Part shown: positions 42,555-51,582 of the stretch, one piece after another
Layout: every line of letters starts with the position of its first letter
How positions within the stretch are numbered: the stretch's first letter is position 1
Assembly (NCBI GenBank): GCA_947063875.1
Contig: CAMSTY010000015.1
Span: forward strand, 1 to 58,955
From: an uncultured bacterium
GTDB lineage: Bacteria; Bacillota; Clostridia; Lachnospirales; Lachnospiraceae
Reading direction: 5' to 3'
DNA: 58,955 nucleotides
The notes under the pieces: model-generated
Told to the model about the DNA's origin: nothing
Seen by the model: only the letters and a program-made list of their open reading frames with translations
Databases searched by the model: none
Translations under genes and position numbers: made by a program

Positions 42555-43589
42555 TCAGATCATTTTTTTCAACCAATGGAACCCTTTTTTCTCAGACAGG
42601 CAAGCCATGCACCAGGCAAACGCCAGCATAGGGGCCAAGATGGAAACCGTAATCCCTTTCTTCGTGGCCGGAAGAGGGTTCCATTTGGCTGTCATGGCAT
42701 AAAAATGAAAAAAATACACATGTGATAAGTAAACCCACTCACTCACGATCCGCAGCCTTGGATAAAGGCTTCGGTTCTTCCATTTCACGGAAGATGCGGC
42801 CGCGAACAGGCAGAAGGCGGCCGGAGCCGAGCTGAACACCATATTCGTATTGCTGCACCGGCGCACCTCATAAAGCATCAGCATCACAAATGCCAGGCTG
42901 CCGGCCAGCGACCAGAATATCGGAACCTGCCTTTCGGCCTTTGCAAACCACAATCCCAGCGCCACAAAAAAGAATCCGTAAAACAGTCCGTTCCGCACTG
43001 TCATAAAATACCGGAAGTAGATCCCCAATAACTGCTGAAGTTCCACGGGAAGCCTCTGATTGAAATACCAGTTATCACAGATACATCCGACCGCAAACAG
43101 CATTCCTCCCACCGCCAGAAGTACATAAATCCGAATCCCTTTCTGGTATGCGGCTCCCACCAGGATACATGCCACAAGCAATGCCGGAAGATACCATAGC
43201 TGTACCGTGGTACTGCAGAAGAAAAAGGACTGCAGGTAATTCCCGACTGCCGCTTTCACATCCCGGCTCCCGCCATGAATCCAGTTCAGGTAATCGATCG
43301 GAAGATAGATTGCCGACCATAACAAATATAGCTTTAAAATCCTGCTGCAATACTTTAAAACCGCTGCCCGGCTTTCTTCCTTTTGCTGCCGGTCCACCTT
43401 CCGAAACAGGAAAAATCCGGCAGTGATAAAAAATACCGGCACTGCCAGATTGGAAAGCCAGGCGCCAATCACCAGGCGCCACTTGCTCTCTGCCGGATAG
43501 AAGATCTGAATCATATGGCGTGCTGCCACCAGCACTGCCAGCAATACCTTCACCACATCCAGTCCGTTATACTGTCTTTTCTGTTCCAT
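42555..43589 (-). CDS. Acyltransferase-3 family membrane protein
   Basis: Membrane O-acyltransferase of 344 residues with about ten transmembrane helices, typical of Acyltransferase_3 proteins that transfer acetyl or succinyl groups to sugars of wall polymers or exopolysaccharides. The N-terminal GLDVVKVLLAVLVAARHMIQ carries the family His (RH). It ends 23 bp before the GGDEF ATG, 13 bp after the NlpC/P60 gene. Substrate unknown; the neighbours point to wall or polysaccharide modification. Confidence 0.88.
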   Translation of the reverse strand: MEQKRQYNGLDVVKVLLAVLVAARHMIQIFYPAESKWRLVIGAWLSNLAVPVFFITAGFFLFRKVDRQQKEESRAAVLKYCSRILKLYLLWSAIYLPIDYLNWIHGGSRDVKAAVGNYLQSFFFCSTTVQLWYLPALLVACILVGAAYQKGIRIYVLLAVGGMLFAVGCICDNWYFNQRLPVELQQLLGIYFRYFMTVRNGLFYGFFFVALGLWFAKAERQVPIFWSLAGSLAFVMLMLYEVRRCSNTNMVFSSAPAAFCLFAAASSVKWKNRSLYPRLRIVSEWVYLSHVYFFHFYAMTAKWNPLPATKKGITVSILAPMLAFAWCMACLSEKKGFHWLKKMI

Positions 43590-43602
43590 GCCTGTTCCTC
43601 TG

Positions 43603-44793
43603 TCACTCCAGAAATGTCACTGCTTTGCACGGAGTCCGATAATTGTAGGGCGAAATCACAATCCCCGTTGTCGAACTGCTGGCATGAATCACCTGTCCGC
43701 CTCCTATGTACAATGCCACGTGGTTGATGTAACTGCCGCTGGCGTAAAACAGCAGATCTCCCGGCTGTGCCGATTCGACCGCAATCTCACGCCCGTTTGC
43801 CGCCTGATCCCGGGAACTGCGCCCCGTAGTGATCCCGAAGTTGGCATATACCCCCTGAGTAAAGCCGGAGCAATCGGTTCCGTTCGTCAGGCTGCTCCCT
43901 CCGTATACGTAAGGATTCCCCAGAAACTGCTTGGCGTAAGCCACAATCGCCGTCCGGGTAGCCGAAACCACTGCCGACGATCCGGGCCCTGCCGCTCCCC
44001 CTCCGGGGCCTGCAGCCGGTGGATTGCCCGGGTTCGGCGTCAACGCCGGCGCCGACGCCTGCTGGGAATTGTCACTCACTTCCGGATTGGCCGCAATCAG
44101 CATCTGCGTGCTTCCTCCTGCCTCTGCCTGCCGCGCAAGTTCCAGCGCCACGATGGCATTCGCCGCATCCTGCCGGCGCCGTGTCTCTTCCGCCAGCTTC
44201 TGACGTTCCTCTTCCAGGGAAACAGCCTGGTCAAATTCCACCTCGGTTTTACCGTATTCTTTTGCAATATATCCCACCAGGTCCGCGTCCACCTCTACCT
44301 GGAAAAAACCGCCTTCCTCGCCCTTTACCACATACCGGGCCCCCGCAGGAAGCAGCGTCGTCACATTGCTGTTAAAATCCGGCTGCTCCCGCAGGCGCAA
44401 ATTATCCGTGGTAATGGTCACGAATTCGCGGCCGATTGACTGCGCCAGCTTCTCTGCCGCTTCCCCCGTAATAAAATACTGCGCCTTGATATAGCCGGTC
44501 ACCGTGCCGGACTGAATCCGATACCAGGTTCCGCCTTCTCCCTCTACCGTCTCCTGAATCTCTGCCGCACAATTGTTATAAATCTTCCCTACAATCTTCC
44601 CTGATGTATTCGCCTGATCCCGGATATTCACATAATCCGTCACCTGAGACACCGCGATATGGGAATAATCCTCCTGGGCGGCCACAATCGTCACCGGATG
44701 AAGCGATTTTTCCACGTCCGCATAAGCCGTGATCCCGCCTGCCAGAGAAGCGCTCAGGAAACCGGCCATCAGTATCTTCCAACTTTTTCTCAT
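43603..44793 (-). CDS. NlpC/P60 (C40) peptidase with two SH3b domains
   Basis: Secreted peptidoglycan endopeptidase of 396 residues: signal peptide (1-26), SH3b domains at about 45-112 and 122-185, a charged coiled stretch (190-225), a Pro/Gly/Ala linker (240-275), and the NlpC/P60 domain (280-396) with catalytic Cys308 (GTDCSGF), His358 (NHVALYIG) and His370. The domain order is typical of D-Glu/meso-DAP endopeptidases of Clostridia. Starts 16 bp after trxB, RBS GGGAGACATAAGGCG. Confidence 0.93.
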   Translation of the reverse strand: MRKSWKILMAGFLSASLAGGITAYADVEKSLHPVTIVAAQEDYSHIAVSQVTDYVNIRDQANTSGKIVGKIYNNCAAEIQETVEGEGGTWYRIQSGTVTGYIKAQYFITGEAAEKLAQSIGREFVTITTDNLRLREQPDFNSNVTTLLPAGARYVVKGEEGGFFQVEVDADLVGYIAKEYGKTEVEFDQAVSLEEERQKLAEETRRRQDAANAIVALELARQAEAGGSTQMLIAANPEVSDNSQQASAPALTPNPGNPPAAGPGGGAAGPGSSAVVSATRTAIVAYAKQFLGNPYVYGGSSLTNGTDCSGFTQGVYANFGITTGRSSRDQAANGREIAVESAQPGDLLFYASGSYINHVALYIGGGQVIHASSSTTGIVISPYNYRTPCKAVTFLE

Positions 44794-44809
44794 TCGCCTT
44801 ATGTCTCCC

Positions 44810-45796
44810 TTAGTATTTTGTCAGATAGCGCTCCGCACTGGTCACCGCATTGGCCCCGTCCGCCACCGCGGTCACAATCTGCCGCAGCTGCTTAGCCCGC
44901 ACGTCCCCGGCTGCATAGACGCCGGGAATACCGGTGTCCCCATTCTCATCTGCCCGGATATACCCATGTTCCAGTTCCAGCAATTCTGCAAACGCCCCAC
45001 TGTTGGGAGTGATCCCCACCGCAATGAACACCCCGTCCACATCCAGGCGGGAAGTATCCCCTGTCTTCACATTCCTCAGGGCCAGGCCCTCCACCCGCTG
45101 CTCTCCCAGAATCTGTTCCACCACACAATCCCAGATCACCGTTACATTCTCCAGGGACAGCACCTTTTCCTGCAGGGTCTTCGCTCCCCGCAGTTCATCC
45201 CGGCGGTGAATCAGATAGACCTGCCTGCACATCCGCGAAAGAAAAATGGCATCCTCCAGCGCCACATCCCCACCGCCGACCACAGCCGTCACTTTCTTCT
45301 TAAAAAACGCCCCGTCACAGGTAGCGCAATAGCTGATCCCCTTCCCGGCCAGTTCGGCCTCTCCCGGCACATCCAGCTTCCTGTGAGTGGCTCCGGACGC
45401 GATAATCACGGTTCTGGCCAGATATTCTCCCCGCCTGCCAGTCACTTTCTTCCACACCGGGCCCGAAACCGCCCTTCCTTCGCGAAGTTCCGCCGCCTGC
45501 AGTTCTTCCATATCTTCGTCTTCTTTGGCGATCAATTCTATCTTTTGGACTTCATCCTCGGCAAACTCTGCCGCCAGCTGCCGGGCATGGTCACGAAACT
45601 TCATCCCCAGGTCAAACCCATTGATCCCCGGCAGCCCCGGATAATTATCCACCTCATACGTATTCAATACCTGCCCGCCGCTCATCATCTCTTTTTCCAG
45701 CACCAGCGTATTCAGTTTTGCCCTCTGGGCATAAATCGCCGCCGCCAGCCCGGCAGGGCCGGAACCGATAATAATCAGATCATAGTTTTTTGTCAT
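44810..45796 (-). CDS. trxB: Thioredoxin-disulfide reductase
   Basis: NADPH/FAD enzyme reducing thioredoxin. 328 residues: FAD motif GSGPAGLAAA (11-20), redox pair CATC (157-160), NADPH-binding GGGDVA (174-179), C-terminal FAD loop GDVRAKQLRQIVTAVADGA. An Asp/Glu-rich insertion (about 91-110, EDEDMEELQ) is longer than usual. Its promoter region holds a GTGATA/TATCAC dyad. It heads the run to NlpC/P60, acyltransferase and GGDEF. Confidence 0.93.
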   Translation of the reverse strand: MTKNYDLIIIGSGPAGLAAAIYAQRAKLNTLVLEKEMMSGGQVLNTYEVDNYPGLPGINGFDLGMKFRDHARQLAAEFAEDEVQKIELIAKEDEDMEELQAAELREGRAVSGPVWKKVTGRRGEYLARTVIIASGATHRKLDVPGEAELAGKGISYCATCDGAFFKKKVTAVVGGGDVALEDAIFLSRMCRQVYLIHRRDELRGAKTLQEKVLSLENVTVIWDCVVEQILGEQRVEGLALRNVKTGDTSRLDVDGVFIAVGITPNSGAFAELLELEHGYIRADENGDTGIPGVYAAGDVRAKQLRQIVTAVADGANAVTSAERYLTKY

Positions 45797-45851
45797 TCCT
45801 ACGCTCCGTTTCCGTTTTTCATCACGGATTCTTCCATGACTTTTCTTTTTC

Positions 45852-45867
45852 GTGATAAGTATATCAC
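45852..45867 (-). promoter_or_regulatory. Extended -10 promoter and dyad upstream of trxB
   Basis: Minus-strand TGATATACT gives an extended -10 (TATACT); GTGATA (45852-45857), 4 bases, TATCAC (45862-45867) is a perfect inverted repeat lying over it. It suggests a repressor site for trxB; no regulator is identified. Confidence 0.45.
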
Positions 45868-45925
45868 AACTCTTTTTAAAGATACATACTCTTCCGAAAA
45901 TCGTAATGGTTTTGTAAAATCTGCA

Positions 45926-46921
45926 TCAGGAAAGCCGCTTCTTCTTTCCGCATCTTTTCCGCTTCCTCCTCTTTTTCGTCCTTTTCCGGGCGGAAAGCTG
46001 TGACTGCTTCGACAGACGGACCTCCTCTGGCTCCCTCAAGGCTCCCTTATTGTCTGTCTTCAGGCATATTTCCCCCTCAAACATGCTTCCATCTTCTGTC
46101 AGCCGGTACAGCTCATTTTTCCAGACCACCCACTGGTCTCTCACCATCGCGCCATTGCTGCCCAGAAAATACCAGGTTCCGTCAGAACCCGTCTTCCAGT
46201 TATCCGACACCATCATTCCCGCACCGTCAAACCAGTACCAGTCGTTTCCGTCCAGATACCAGTCGTTACGCACCGGCTCCCCGGTATTCCCCAGGTAAAA
46301 ACGCCAGCCTCCGTTTTCCTCCACCCATCCGGATCTCTTCTCCGGCAACGGCTGGATCAGATTATAATACAATGCTATCGTCTCCGCCTCCGCCCTGGCC
46401 AGCCGGTCCACGTTCTCATCCTCCAGCAGCCATCTGGCAACCTGCGTATTGGTATGAAACGAATTTTCCAGGATCAGTCCCGGCGTTCCCACTGCCGTGG
46501 CCCCCCGGAGCACCCCGTAATAATCCCCGTTCTTTCCGCGGCGATGCTCTATCCTCGCCTGCTGTCTGGTACCAATCACCCGCTCCACGCACTGCGCCAG
46601 GGCCATCCCGATTCCATCCGCCCTGCCATCAATCGCACAATACGCCGCCGGATAATCCACCTCATCATTCACTCCTGATCCCACCGCGTTGGTATGGTCC
46701 GAAATAAACAATGCACACCCCCGGGAAGCCGCCCCCCGGCTATAAAGTCCCAGGTCTTTCTCCTGATCCTCCCGGGTAACAATCACCTCCACCCCATATT
46801 CCTCCAAATACTTCTTCTGCAGCAAATGCAGCTTCCAGGTAAACTCCGACTCATAATAACGCCCATCCGCAGGACTCCGGTTATACTTCCCATAATGTCC
46901 GGCATCGATACAAATCTTCAT
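45926..46921 (-). CDS. N-acetylmuramoyl-L-alanine amidase with choline-binding-type repeats
   Basis: 331 residues from MKICIDAGHYG; a longer start 15 codons upstream is possible but the domain begins here. Amidase_3 zinc residues are His9, Glu24 or Glu26, His76 and catalytic Glu152 (ILENSFHTN). The C-terminal part (about 175-290) has about four cell-wall-binding (choline-type) repeats of aromatic GW/WYWFDGAG pattern, then a basic tail of Lys/Arg. No signal peptide is seen, so export may rely on another route or on cell lysis; this is odd for a wall hydrolase. Confidence 0.9.
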   Translation of the reverse strand: MKICIDAGHYGKYNRSPADGRYYESEFTWKLHLLQKKYLEEYGVEVIVTREDQEKDLGLYSRGAASRGCALFISDHTNAVGSGVNDEVDYPAAYCAIDGRADGIGMALAQCVERVIGTRQQARIEHRRGKNGDYYGVLRGATAVGTPGLILENSFHTNTQVARWLLEDENVDRLARAEAETIALYYNLIQPLPEKRSGWVEENGGWRFYLGNTGEPVRNDWYLDGNDWYWFDGAGMMVSDNWKTGSDGTWYFLGSNGAMVRDQWVVWKNELYRLTEDGSMFEGEICLKTDNKGALREPEEVRLSKQSQLSARKRTKKRRKRKRCGKKKRLS

Positions 46922-47280
46922 AACACTTTGTCCTTTATATCCTTTTTCTATATCTATGCCCTCCATCCCCAGATGGTTACTCCCCTATTACATTTTAATC
47001 ATATTTCACCAACCCGAATTTCCCTTTTCTACGCCAGTTTTCTGCATCGGCTTCCATCAACGCTACTCCCACATAAAAGATCGAGAAAACCTAGCCGGAA
47101 GAGTCAGGGCCTGGTAAAGTTCGGCGACAGCTGGCCCGAAACCGGAGCCGAACCTTGCCAGGCCCTGACTCTTCCTCCACACCCTCGCCCCGGCCCGCCT
47201 TCCCGCCACAAACTCCCCCTTCCCCCCGCCCCCACAATATGCTATACTAAACACATACAATAAAAATAGGAGATGAGTCC
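46922..47280. other. 359-bp intergenic region holding a large inverted repeat
   Basis: Between divergent amidase and SDR genes. 46922-47096 has no recognisable gene; 47097-47175 is the inverted repeat listed separately; 47176-47280 is GC-rich then carries TATACT (about 47242-47250) and the SDR ribosome binding site AGGAGATGAG. Small open frames here arise from the repeat. Confidence 0.6.
47097..47175. repeat. 29-bp-arm inverted repeat, REP/MITE-like or terminator
   Basis: Arms 47097-47125 and 47147-47175 are 29 nt with 27 identical pairs, loop 21 nt. Key blocks: GGAAGAGTCAGGGCCTGG and GTTCGGC on the left, mirrored as GCCGAAC and CCAGGCCCTGACTCTTCC on the right. No U tract follows, and the two neighbouring genes diverge, so a terminator is not needed here. 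No target-site duplication is obvious. Confidence 0.6.
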
Positions 47281-48012
47281 ATGCCAAGAAAAACCGTACT
47301 TGTGACCGGCGCTTCCCGCGGAATCGGGAAAGCCATTGCCGTGAAATTTGCCAAAAAGGGTTACAATGTCGTCATCAACTGCGCCCACCGGGAAGCCGAA
47401 CTTTTACAGGCACAAAAAGAAATCGAAAACTATCAGGTAGCATGCACAGCCTTTCTGGGAGATATGGGCGATCTTCCTGCCTGCGAAGAACTGTTCCGCC
47501 TGATCCTCAAACAATACGGCTCCCTTGAAGTCCTGGTCAATAATGCCGGCATCGCTTATATCGGCCTTCTGCAGGACATGAGCGGCAACGACTGGGAACG
47601 TATCCTGAGAACCAACCTGACCTCCGTCTTCAACTGCTGCAAACTGGCCATCCCGATGATGCTCTCTGCCAAACAAGGCAAAATCATCAACATTTCTTCT
47701 GTCTGGGGAAATGTCGGCGCTTCCTGTGAGGTCGCCTATTCCGCCACCAAAGGCGGCATCAATGCCTTTACCAAAGCGCTGGCCAAAGAACTCGCGCCCA
47801 GCAATATCCAGGTCAACGCGGTCGCCTGCGGCGCAATTGACACGGAAATGAACCAGTGGATGGAAGAAGACGAGCTCATTGGCCTGGTGGAAGATATCCC
47901 CACCGGACGCCTGGGCCGCGCAGAAGAAGTTGCCGACCTTGTCTATCATCTCGGCTACAAAAACGCCTACCTCACCGGCCAGATTATCGGACTGGACGGC
48001 GGATGGACCTGA
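47281..48012 (+). CDS. SDR-family oxidoreductase (FabG-like; YmfI/EF-P reductase group possible)
   Basis: 243 residues, classical SDR: TGASRGIG (9-16), NNAG (87-90), catalytic Ser140, Tyr153 and Lys157 (YSATK). The C-terminus GAIDTEMN and GQIIGLDGGWT resembles FabG and the YmfI group, which reduces 5-aminopentanone on elongation factor P in B. subtilis. No fatty-acid genes are near, which leaves the YmfI reading open. Convergent with greA-like, 4 bp apart. RBS AGGAG. Confidence 0.85.
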   Translation: MPRKTVLVTGASRGIGKAIAVKFAKKGYNVVINCAHREAELLQAQKEIENYQVACTAFLGDMGDLPACEELFRLILKQYGSLEVLVNNAGIAYIGLLQDMSGNDWERILRTNLTSVFNCCKLAIPMMLSAKQGKIINISSVWGNVGASCEVAYSATKGGINAFTKALAKELAPSNIQVNAVACGAIDTEMNQWMEEDELIGLVEDIPTGRLGRAEEVADLVYHLGYKNAYLTGQIIGLDGGWT

Positions 48013-48016
48013 TCCG

Positions 48017-48517
48017 TCAAAACCGGCGGATCTGATCCTCCCCGTCATCCGTATTCTCAATCTTTTGGATGCTCACATAATAGCTGTAGGCCTCATTTGC
48101 CTTCACCAGCACACGGTCTCCAACCCTTTTATGGAGAATTGCCCGGCCCAGGGGCGACTCCGTACTGATCATGTTATGCGTGGAATTGCCCCGGATACTG
48201 GTGACCAGCTTATACACCTCCTCTTCCCCATCGTCCTCCATATACAAAGTTACCGTGTTATTCAGTCCCACTTCGTCATCCTTCGATTCCTCTGAGATAA
48301 TAATGGCATTTTTCAGCATATTCTCCAGATAACGAATCCGGCTCTCGTTCTGGTTCTTTTCCCGTTTCGCCGCATGATACTCAAAATTCTCGCTCAAGTC
48401 CCCGTGCGCCCGGGCCTCCTTTACTGCCTCCAGACACTCCTTGCGGACTACCAGTTTGCGATGCTTAATCTCCTCTTCAATCTTTTTGACATCGCTTTTT
48501 GTCAGTTTTTCTTTCAT
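48017..48517 (-). CDS. greA: GreA/GreB-family transcription elongation factor
   Basis: 166 residues: N-terminal coiled-coil (about 5-75; LTKSDVKKIEEEIKHRK, DLSENFEYHAAKREK) and C-terminal FKBP-like domain (about 85-160; ISTESPLGRAIL). Rescues backtracked RNA polymerase by stimulating cleavage of the 3' RNA end. The acidic tip D/E residues are in the DLSENFEY segment. RBS GGGAGG. This may be a second copy beside a canonical greA elsewhere, which cannot be judged here. Confidence 0.88.
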   Translation of the reverse strand: MKEKLTKSDVKKIEEEIKHRKLVVRKECLEAVKEARAHGDLSENFEYHAAKREKNQNESRIRYLENMLKNAIIISEESKDDEVGLNNTVTLYMEDDGEEEVYKLVTSIRGNSTHNMISTESPLGRAILHKRVGDRVLVKANEAYSYYVSIQKIENTDDGEDQIRRF

Positions 48518-48605
48518 CCCGCACTTACCTCCCTTAAATATTTTTTCAGTATAGCTTTTTCATTTCTGCTTTTCAAGTCTTTTCTTTTCTCCCCACTTCC
48601 ATTTT

Positions 48606-48644
48606 TTGACAGGAAAATTATCAAAAATATACAGATACTGTATA
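48606..48644 (+). promoter_or_regulatory. TRAP operon promoter with operator-like dyad
   Basis: TTGACA (48606-48611), 16 bp, TATACA (48628-48633). The inverted repeat TATACAG, ATA, CTGTATA (48628-48644) covers the -10 and start region. A regulator of GntR or similar size would fit; none adjacent on this side. Confidence 0.6.
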
Positions 48645-48689
48645 AAAAACTCATCATAAGACGTTTATAAAAGGAGGCATCGCTTATCC

Positions 48690-49733
48690 ATGAATTTTCC
48701 TAAAAAACGAAGATATCTGACACATTTTCTTCTGTTTACGGCAGCCTTAACCCTGTCTGCCGCATCATTAAGCGGCTGCGGCACAGCCCAAAGCCAGCGG
48801 ATCGTCCGCATCGGCCATAATCAGTCCGTCAATCACCCGACTCATATTGCTTTAACTGCCTTTCAAAACTATATCAACGAACACTTAGGCGACCATTACC
48901 TTGTAGAAGTCTATCCCAGCGAACTTTTAGGTTCGCAGACGGACATGGTCCAGCTGACCCAGACCGGCGCCATTGACTATTGCATCGCCAGCAACGCCAT
49001 CTTAGAAACCTTCAGCAAGAATTACGAGATTTTTAATCTTCCTTACCTGTTTGCCAGCGCCGACTCTTACCATCATGCCATGGATGACCCTGATGTCACA
49101 GATCCGATCTTTACCGCCACGCAAAAAGCCGGATTCACCGCCGTAACCTGGTTAGATGCCGGAACCCGCAACTTTTATACCGTCAGCAAGCCGATTGAAA
49201 ACCCTGCGGACTTAAAAGGCCTGAAAATCCGTGTTCAGCAGTCCCCCACCAATATTGAAATGATGCGGCTTTTAGGCGGTTCCGCCACACCTATGGGTTT
49301 TGGCGACGTCTACACCGCCCTGCAGTCCAATATTATCGATGGCGCGGAAAATAACGAAATGGCATTGACAGACAATGGACACGGCGACGTCTGCAAATAC
49401 TATTCCTATGACATGCACCAGATGGTTCCTGACATCCTGATCGGAAACAATGCCTTTATCCAGGACCTTTCCGATGAGGAACGCGCTGTCTTTGAAGAGG
49501 GTTATCGCCTGATCAATCAGGTACAGCGGGAAGAATGGGTCAAAGCCGTGGATGCCGCCCGCGAAACTGCCGTCAGCCGGCAAAACGTTCAGTTCCTCTA
49601 TCCGGATCAGGCTCCCTTTGTGGAAGCATGCCTTCCGCTTCACCAATCCGTATTGCAAAATAATCCGGCAATCCGCCCCATTTATGATGCCATCCAGGAA
49701 TACAACACCCGTTATCCATCCATCACCGAGTAG
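48690..49733 (+). CDS. dctP: TRAP transporter substrate-binding protein DctP
   Basis: Extracellular lipoprotein receptor of a secondary tripartite transporter. 347 residues: signal with Cys30 (SLSGC), DctP fold with IRVQQSPTNIEMMRLLGG (conserved Arg binding the ligand carboxylate) and GFGDVYTALQSNIIDGAEN, as in dicarboxylate/uronate receptors. First of three genes. With the uronate cluster nearby and the family including uronate importers, a uronate ligand is plausible but not shown. Confidence 0.9.
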   Translation: MNFPKKRRYLTHFLLFTAALTLSAASLSGCGTAQSQRIVRIGHNQSVNHPTHIALTAFQNYINEHLGDHYLVEVYPSELLGSQTDMVQLTQTGAIDYCIASNAILETFSKNYEIFNLPYLFASADSYHHAMDDPDVTDPIFTATQKAGFTAVTWLDAGTRNFYTVSKPIENPADLKGLKIRVQQSPTNIEMMRLLGGSATPMGFGDVYTALQSNIIDGAENNEMALTDNGHGDVCKYYSYDMHQMVPDILIGNNAFIQDLSDEERAVFEEGYRLINQVQREEWVKAVDAARETAVSRQNVQFLYPDQAPFVEACLPLHQSVLQNNPAIRPIYDAIQEYNTRYPSITE

Positions 49734-49741
49734 GAGGTCTT

Positions 49742-50269
49742 ATGAATTCTCTTAGAAAATTATTAAACCAACTCTTAAATATTCTGGCCGGAGGCAGCTT
49801 TCTGGCTATGGTTATCCTCACCTGCTGGCAGGTCCTAACCCGTTATGTCCTCAAAAACCCCTCTTCCTGGTCCGAGGAACTGGTGTCTTACCTGTTTGCC
49901 TGGATGGCGCTCCTTGGCTCCTCCCTGGTTGTCGGTGAACGCGGGCATATGAACATCCCCCTGCTGATGGACCGCTTAAACCCCGACGCCAGAAAATGCC
50001 TGGCCATTTTTTCAGAGATCGTGGCATTTCTGTTTGCCGGAATCATCCTGGTATTTGGCGGTGTCCAAATCACCAGCCTAGCCATGGGACAGATGACCTC
50101 CTCACTGGGGATTGCCATCGGCTTCTTTTATCTGGTTCTTCCCATCAGCGGCATCTTAAATATCATTTATACAATTTTAAACATTGTGGAAATTCTCACA
50201 GAAAAAATTCATTCGGAATCCGTAAATAAGACGGTTCAAGAAACCCAAAAGGCCAAAAAGGAGGCATAA
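49742..50269 (+). CDS. dctQ: TRAP transporter small permease DctQ
   Basis: Four-helix membrane subunit of 175 residues (helices at about 17-37, 50-68, 90-110, 128-148). TRYVLKNPSSWSEELVSYLFAW is the DctQ signature. It connects DctP and DctM. 8 bp after dctP, 3 bp before dctM. RBS GTAGGAGG. Confidence 0.93.
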   Translation: MNSLRKLLNQLLNILAGGSFLAMVILTCWQVLTRYVLKNPSSWSEELVSYLFAWMALLGSSLVVGERGHMNIPLLMDRLNPDARKCLAIFSEIVAFLFAGIILVFGGVQITSLAMGQMTSSLGIAIGFFYLVLPISGILNIIYTILNIVEILTEKIHSESVNKTVQETQKAKKEA

Positions 50270-50272
50270 TTC

Positions 50273-51574
50273 ATGGCTATTCAATCATTACTGATTATTC
50301 TGGCAGTCCTGGCAGTTCTCCTGGCGCTCGGAGTTCCCATCTCCTACGCCATCGGCATCTCCTCCCTGGCTGCGATCCTTCGGCTCGTACCTCTCGACGT
50401 ATCTGTTCTGACTGCCTCCCAGCGTGTTTTTGTCGGCATGAGCAAATTCAGCCTCACCGCCATTCCGTTCTTTATCCTGGCCGGCAATCTGATGAATCAG
50501 GGAGGCATTGCCCGACGTCTGGTTGATTTTGTACTGGCCATTCTGGGAAAACTCCCTGGCGCCCTGCTGGTGGCCAATGTGGGAGCCAACGCACTGTTTG
50601 GCGCCATCTCCGGCTCCGCTTCCGCAGCTGCGGCAGCCGTGGGAAGCATGGTCCGCGACGGCGAGGAGGAACAGGGCTATGATCCGGCATTATGCGCCGC
50701 TGCCAACGGCGCCTCCGCTCCGGCCGGACTGCTGATCCCGCCTTCCAATGCGTTGATCACTTACTCCCTGGTATCCGGAGGCACCTCGGTGGCCGCCCTG
50801 TTCCTGGCCGGATACTTTCCGGGGATTATCTGGAGCGCCTGCTGTATCGCGGTAGCCATCGTTATTGCACGAAGAAACGGCCATCGGGGAATCCCTGGAA
50901 AATTTGACTGGAAAAACCTCCTTCAAGCCACCCTGCGCGCCATCCCTGCACTGTCTCTCATTGTTGTGGTTATCGGCGGTATCATCGCCGGCGTCTTTAC
51001 CGCCACCGAAGGGTCCGCCATCGCCGTAGTCTATGCGCTTATCCTGAGTATCTGCTACCGCAGCCTTTCCTGGAAAAGCTTCTGGCGCATTGTGACTGAC
51101 AGTGCAAAAATGAGCGGCATGATCGTGTTTCTGATCGGTGTTTCCAATATCATGGGCTGGGTGATGGCCTTTACCCAGATCCCCCAGGCAATCTCGGCTG
51201 CCTTGCTGGGACTTACCAACAGTCCGGTTATTATCCTGCTGATCATGAACGTGATCCTGCTGATCGCCGGAACTTTCATGGATGTCACCCCCGCCATCCT
51301 GATCTTTACTCCGCTGTTTCTGCCGGTTGTAAAAACCTTTGGCATGAGCCCCATCCAGTTCGGGCTGATCCTGGTCTATAATCTGTGCATCGGCAACATC
51401 ACCCCTCCGGTGGGCAATACCCTGTTTGTCGCCATCAAGATCGGCAGGACCTCTCTCGCTAAGGTCATGCCTTATATGCTGATGTACTATGCGGCCATCC
51501 TGGCCGGACTGCTGCTGGTAACCTATATCCCTGCCGTCAGCCTGGCCCTGCCGATGGCTGCTGGTATGGTCTGA
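50273..51574 (+). CDS. dctM: TRAP transporter large permease DctM
   Basis: 433-residue channel subunit, about 12 helices; GANALFGAISGSASAAAAAVG (50-75 region of the family) and GLLIPPSNALITYSLVSGGTS with a final GNITPPVGNTLFVA are DctM motifs. Sodium-driven uptake of organic acids. It ends 8 bp from the convergent deacetylase gene, with no clear terminator between. RBS AAGGAGG. Confidence 0.95.
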   Translation: MAIQSLLIILAVLAVLLALGVPISYAIGISSLAAILRLVPLDVSVLTASQRVFVGMSKFSLTAIPFFILAGNLMNQGGIARRLVDFVLAILGKLPGALLVANVGANALFGAISGSASAAAAAVGSMVRDGEEEQGYDPALCAAANGASAPAGLLIPPSNALITYSLVSGGTSVAALFLAGYFPGIIWSACCIAVAIVIARRNGHRGIPGKFDWKNLLQATLRAIPALSLIVVVIGGIIAGVFTATEGSAIAVVYALILSICYRSLSWKSFWRIVTDSAKMSGMIVFLIGVSNIMGWVMAFTQIPQAISAALLGLTNSPVIILLIMNVILLIAGTFMDVTPAILIFTPLFLPVVKTFGMSPIQFGLILVYNLCIGNITPPVGNTLFVAIKIGRTSLAKVMPYMLMYYAAILAGLLLVTYIPAVSLALPMAAGMV

Positions 51575-51582
51575 ACATTCCC

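Noticed and set aside
47063..47287. Minus-strand 74-codon frame with a hydrophobic start
   Set aside because: Mostly made of the inverted repeat at 47097-47175 and overlapping the SDR promoter; more likely an artefact of that element.
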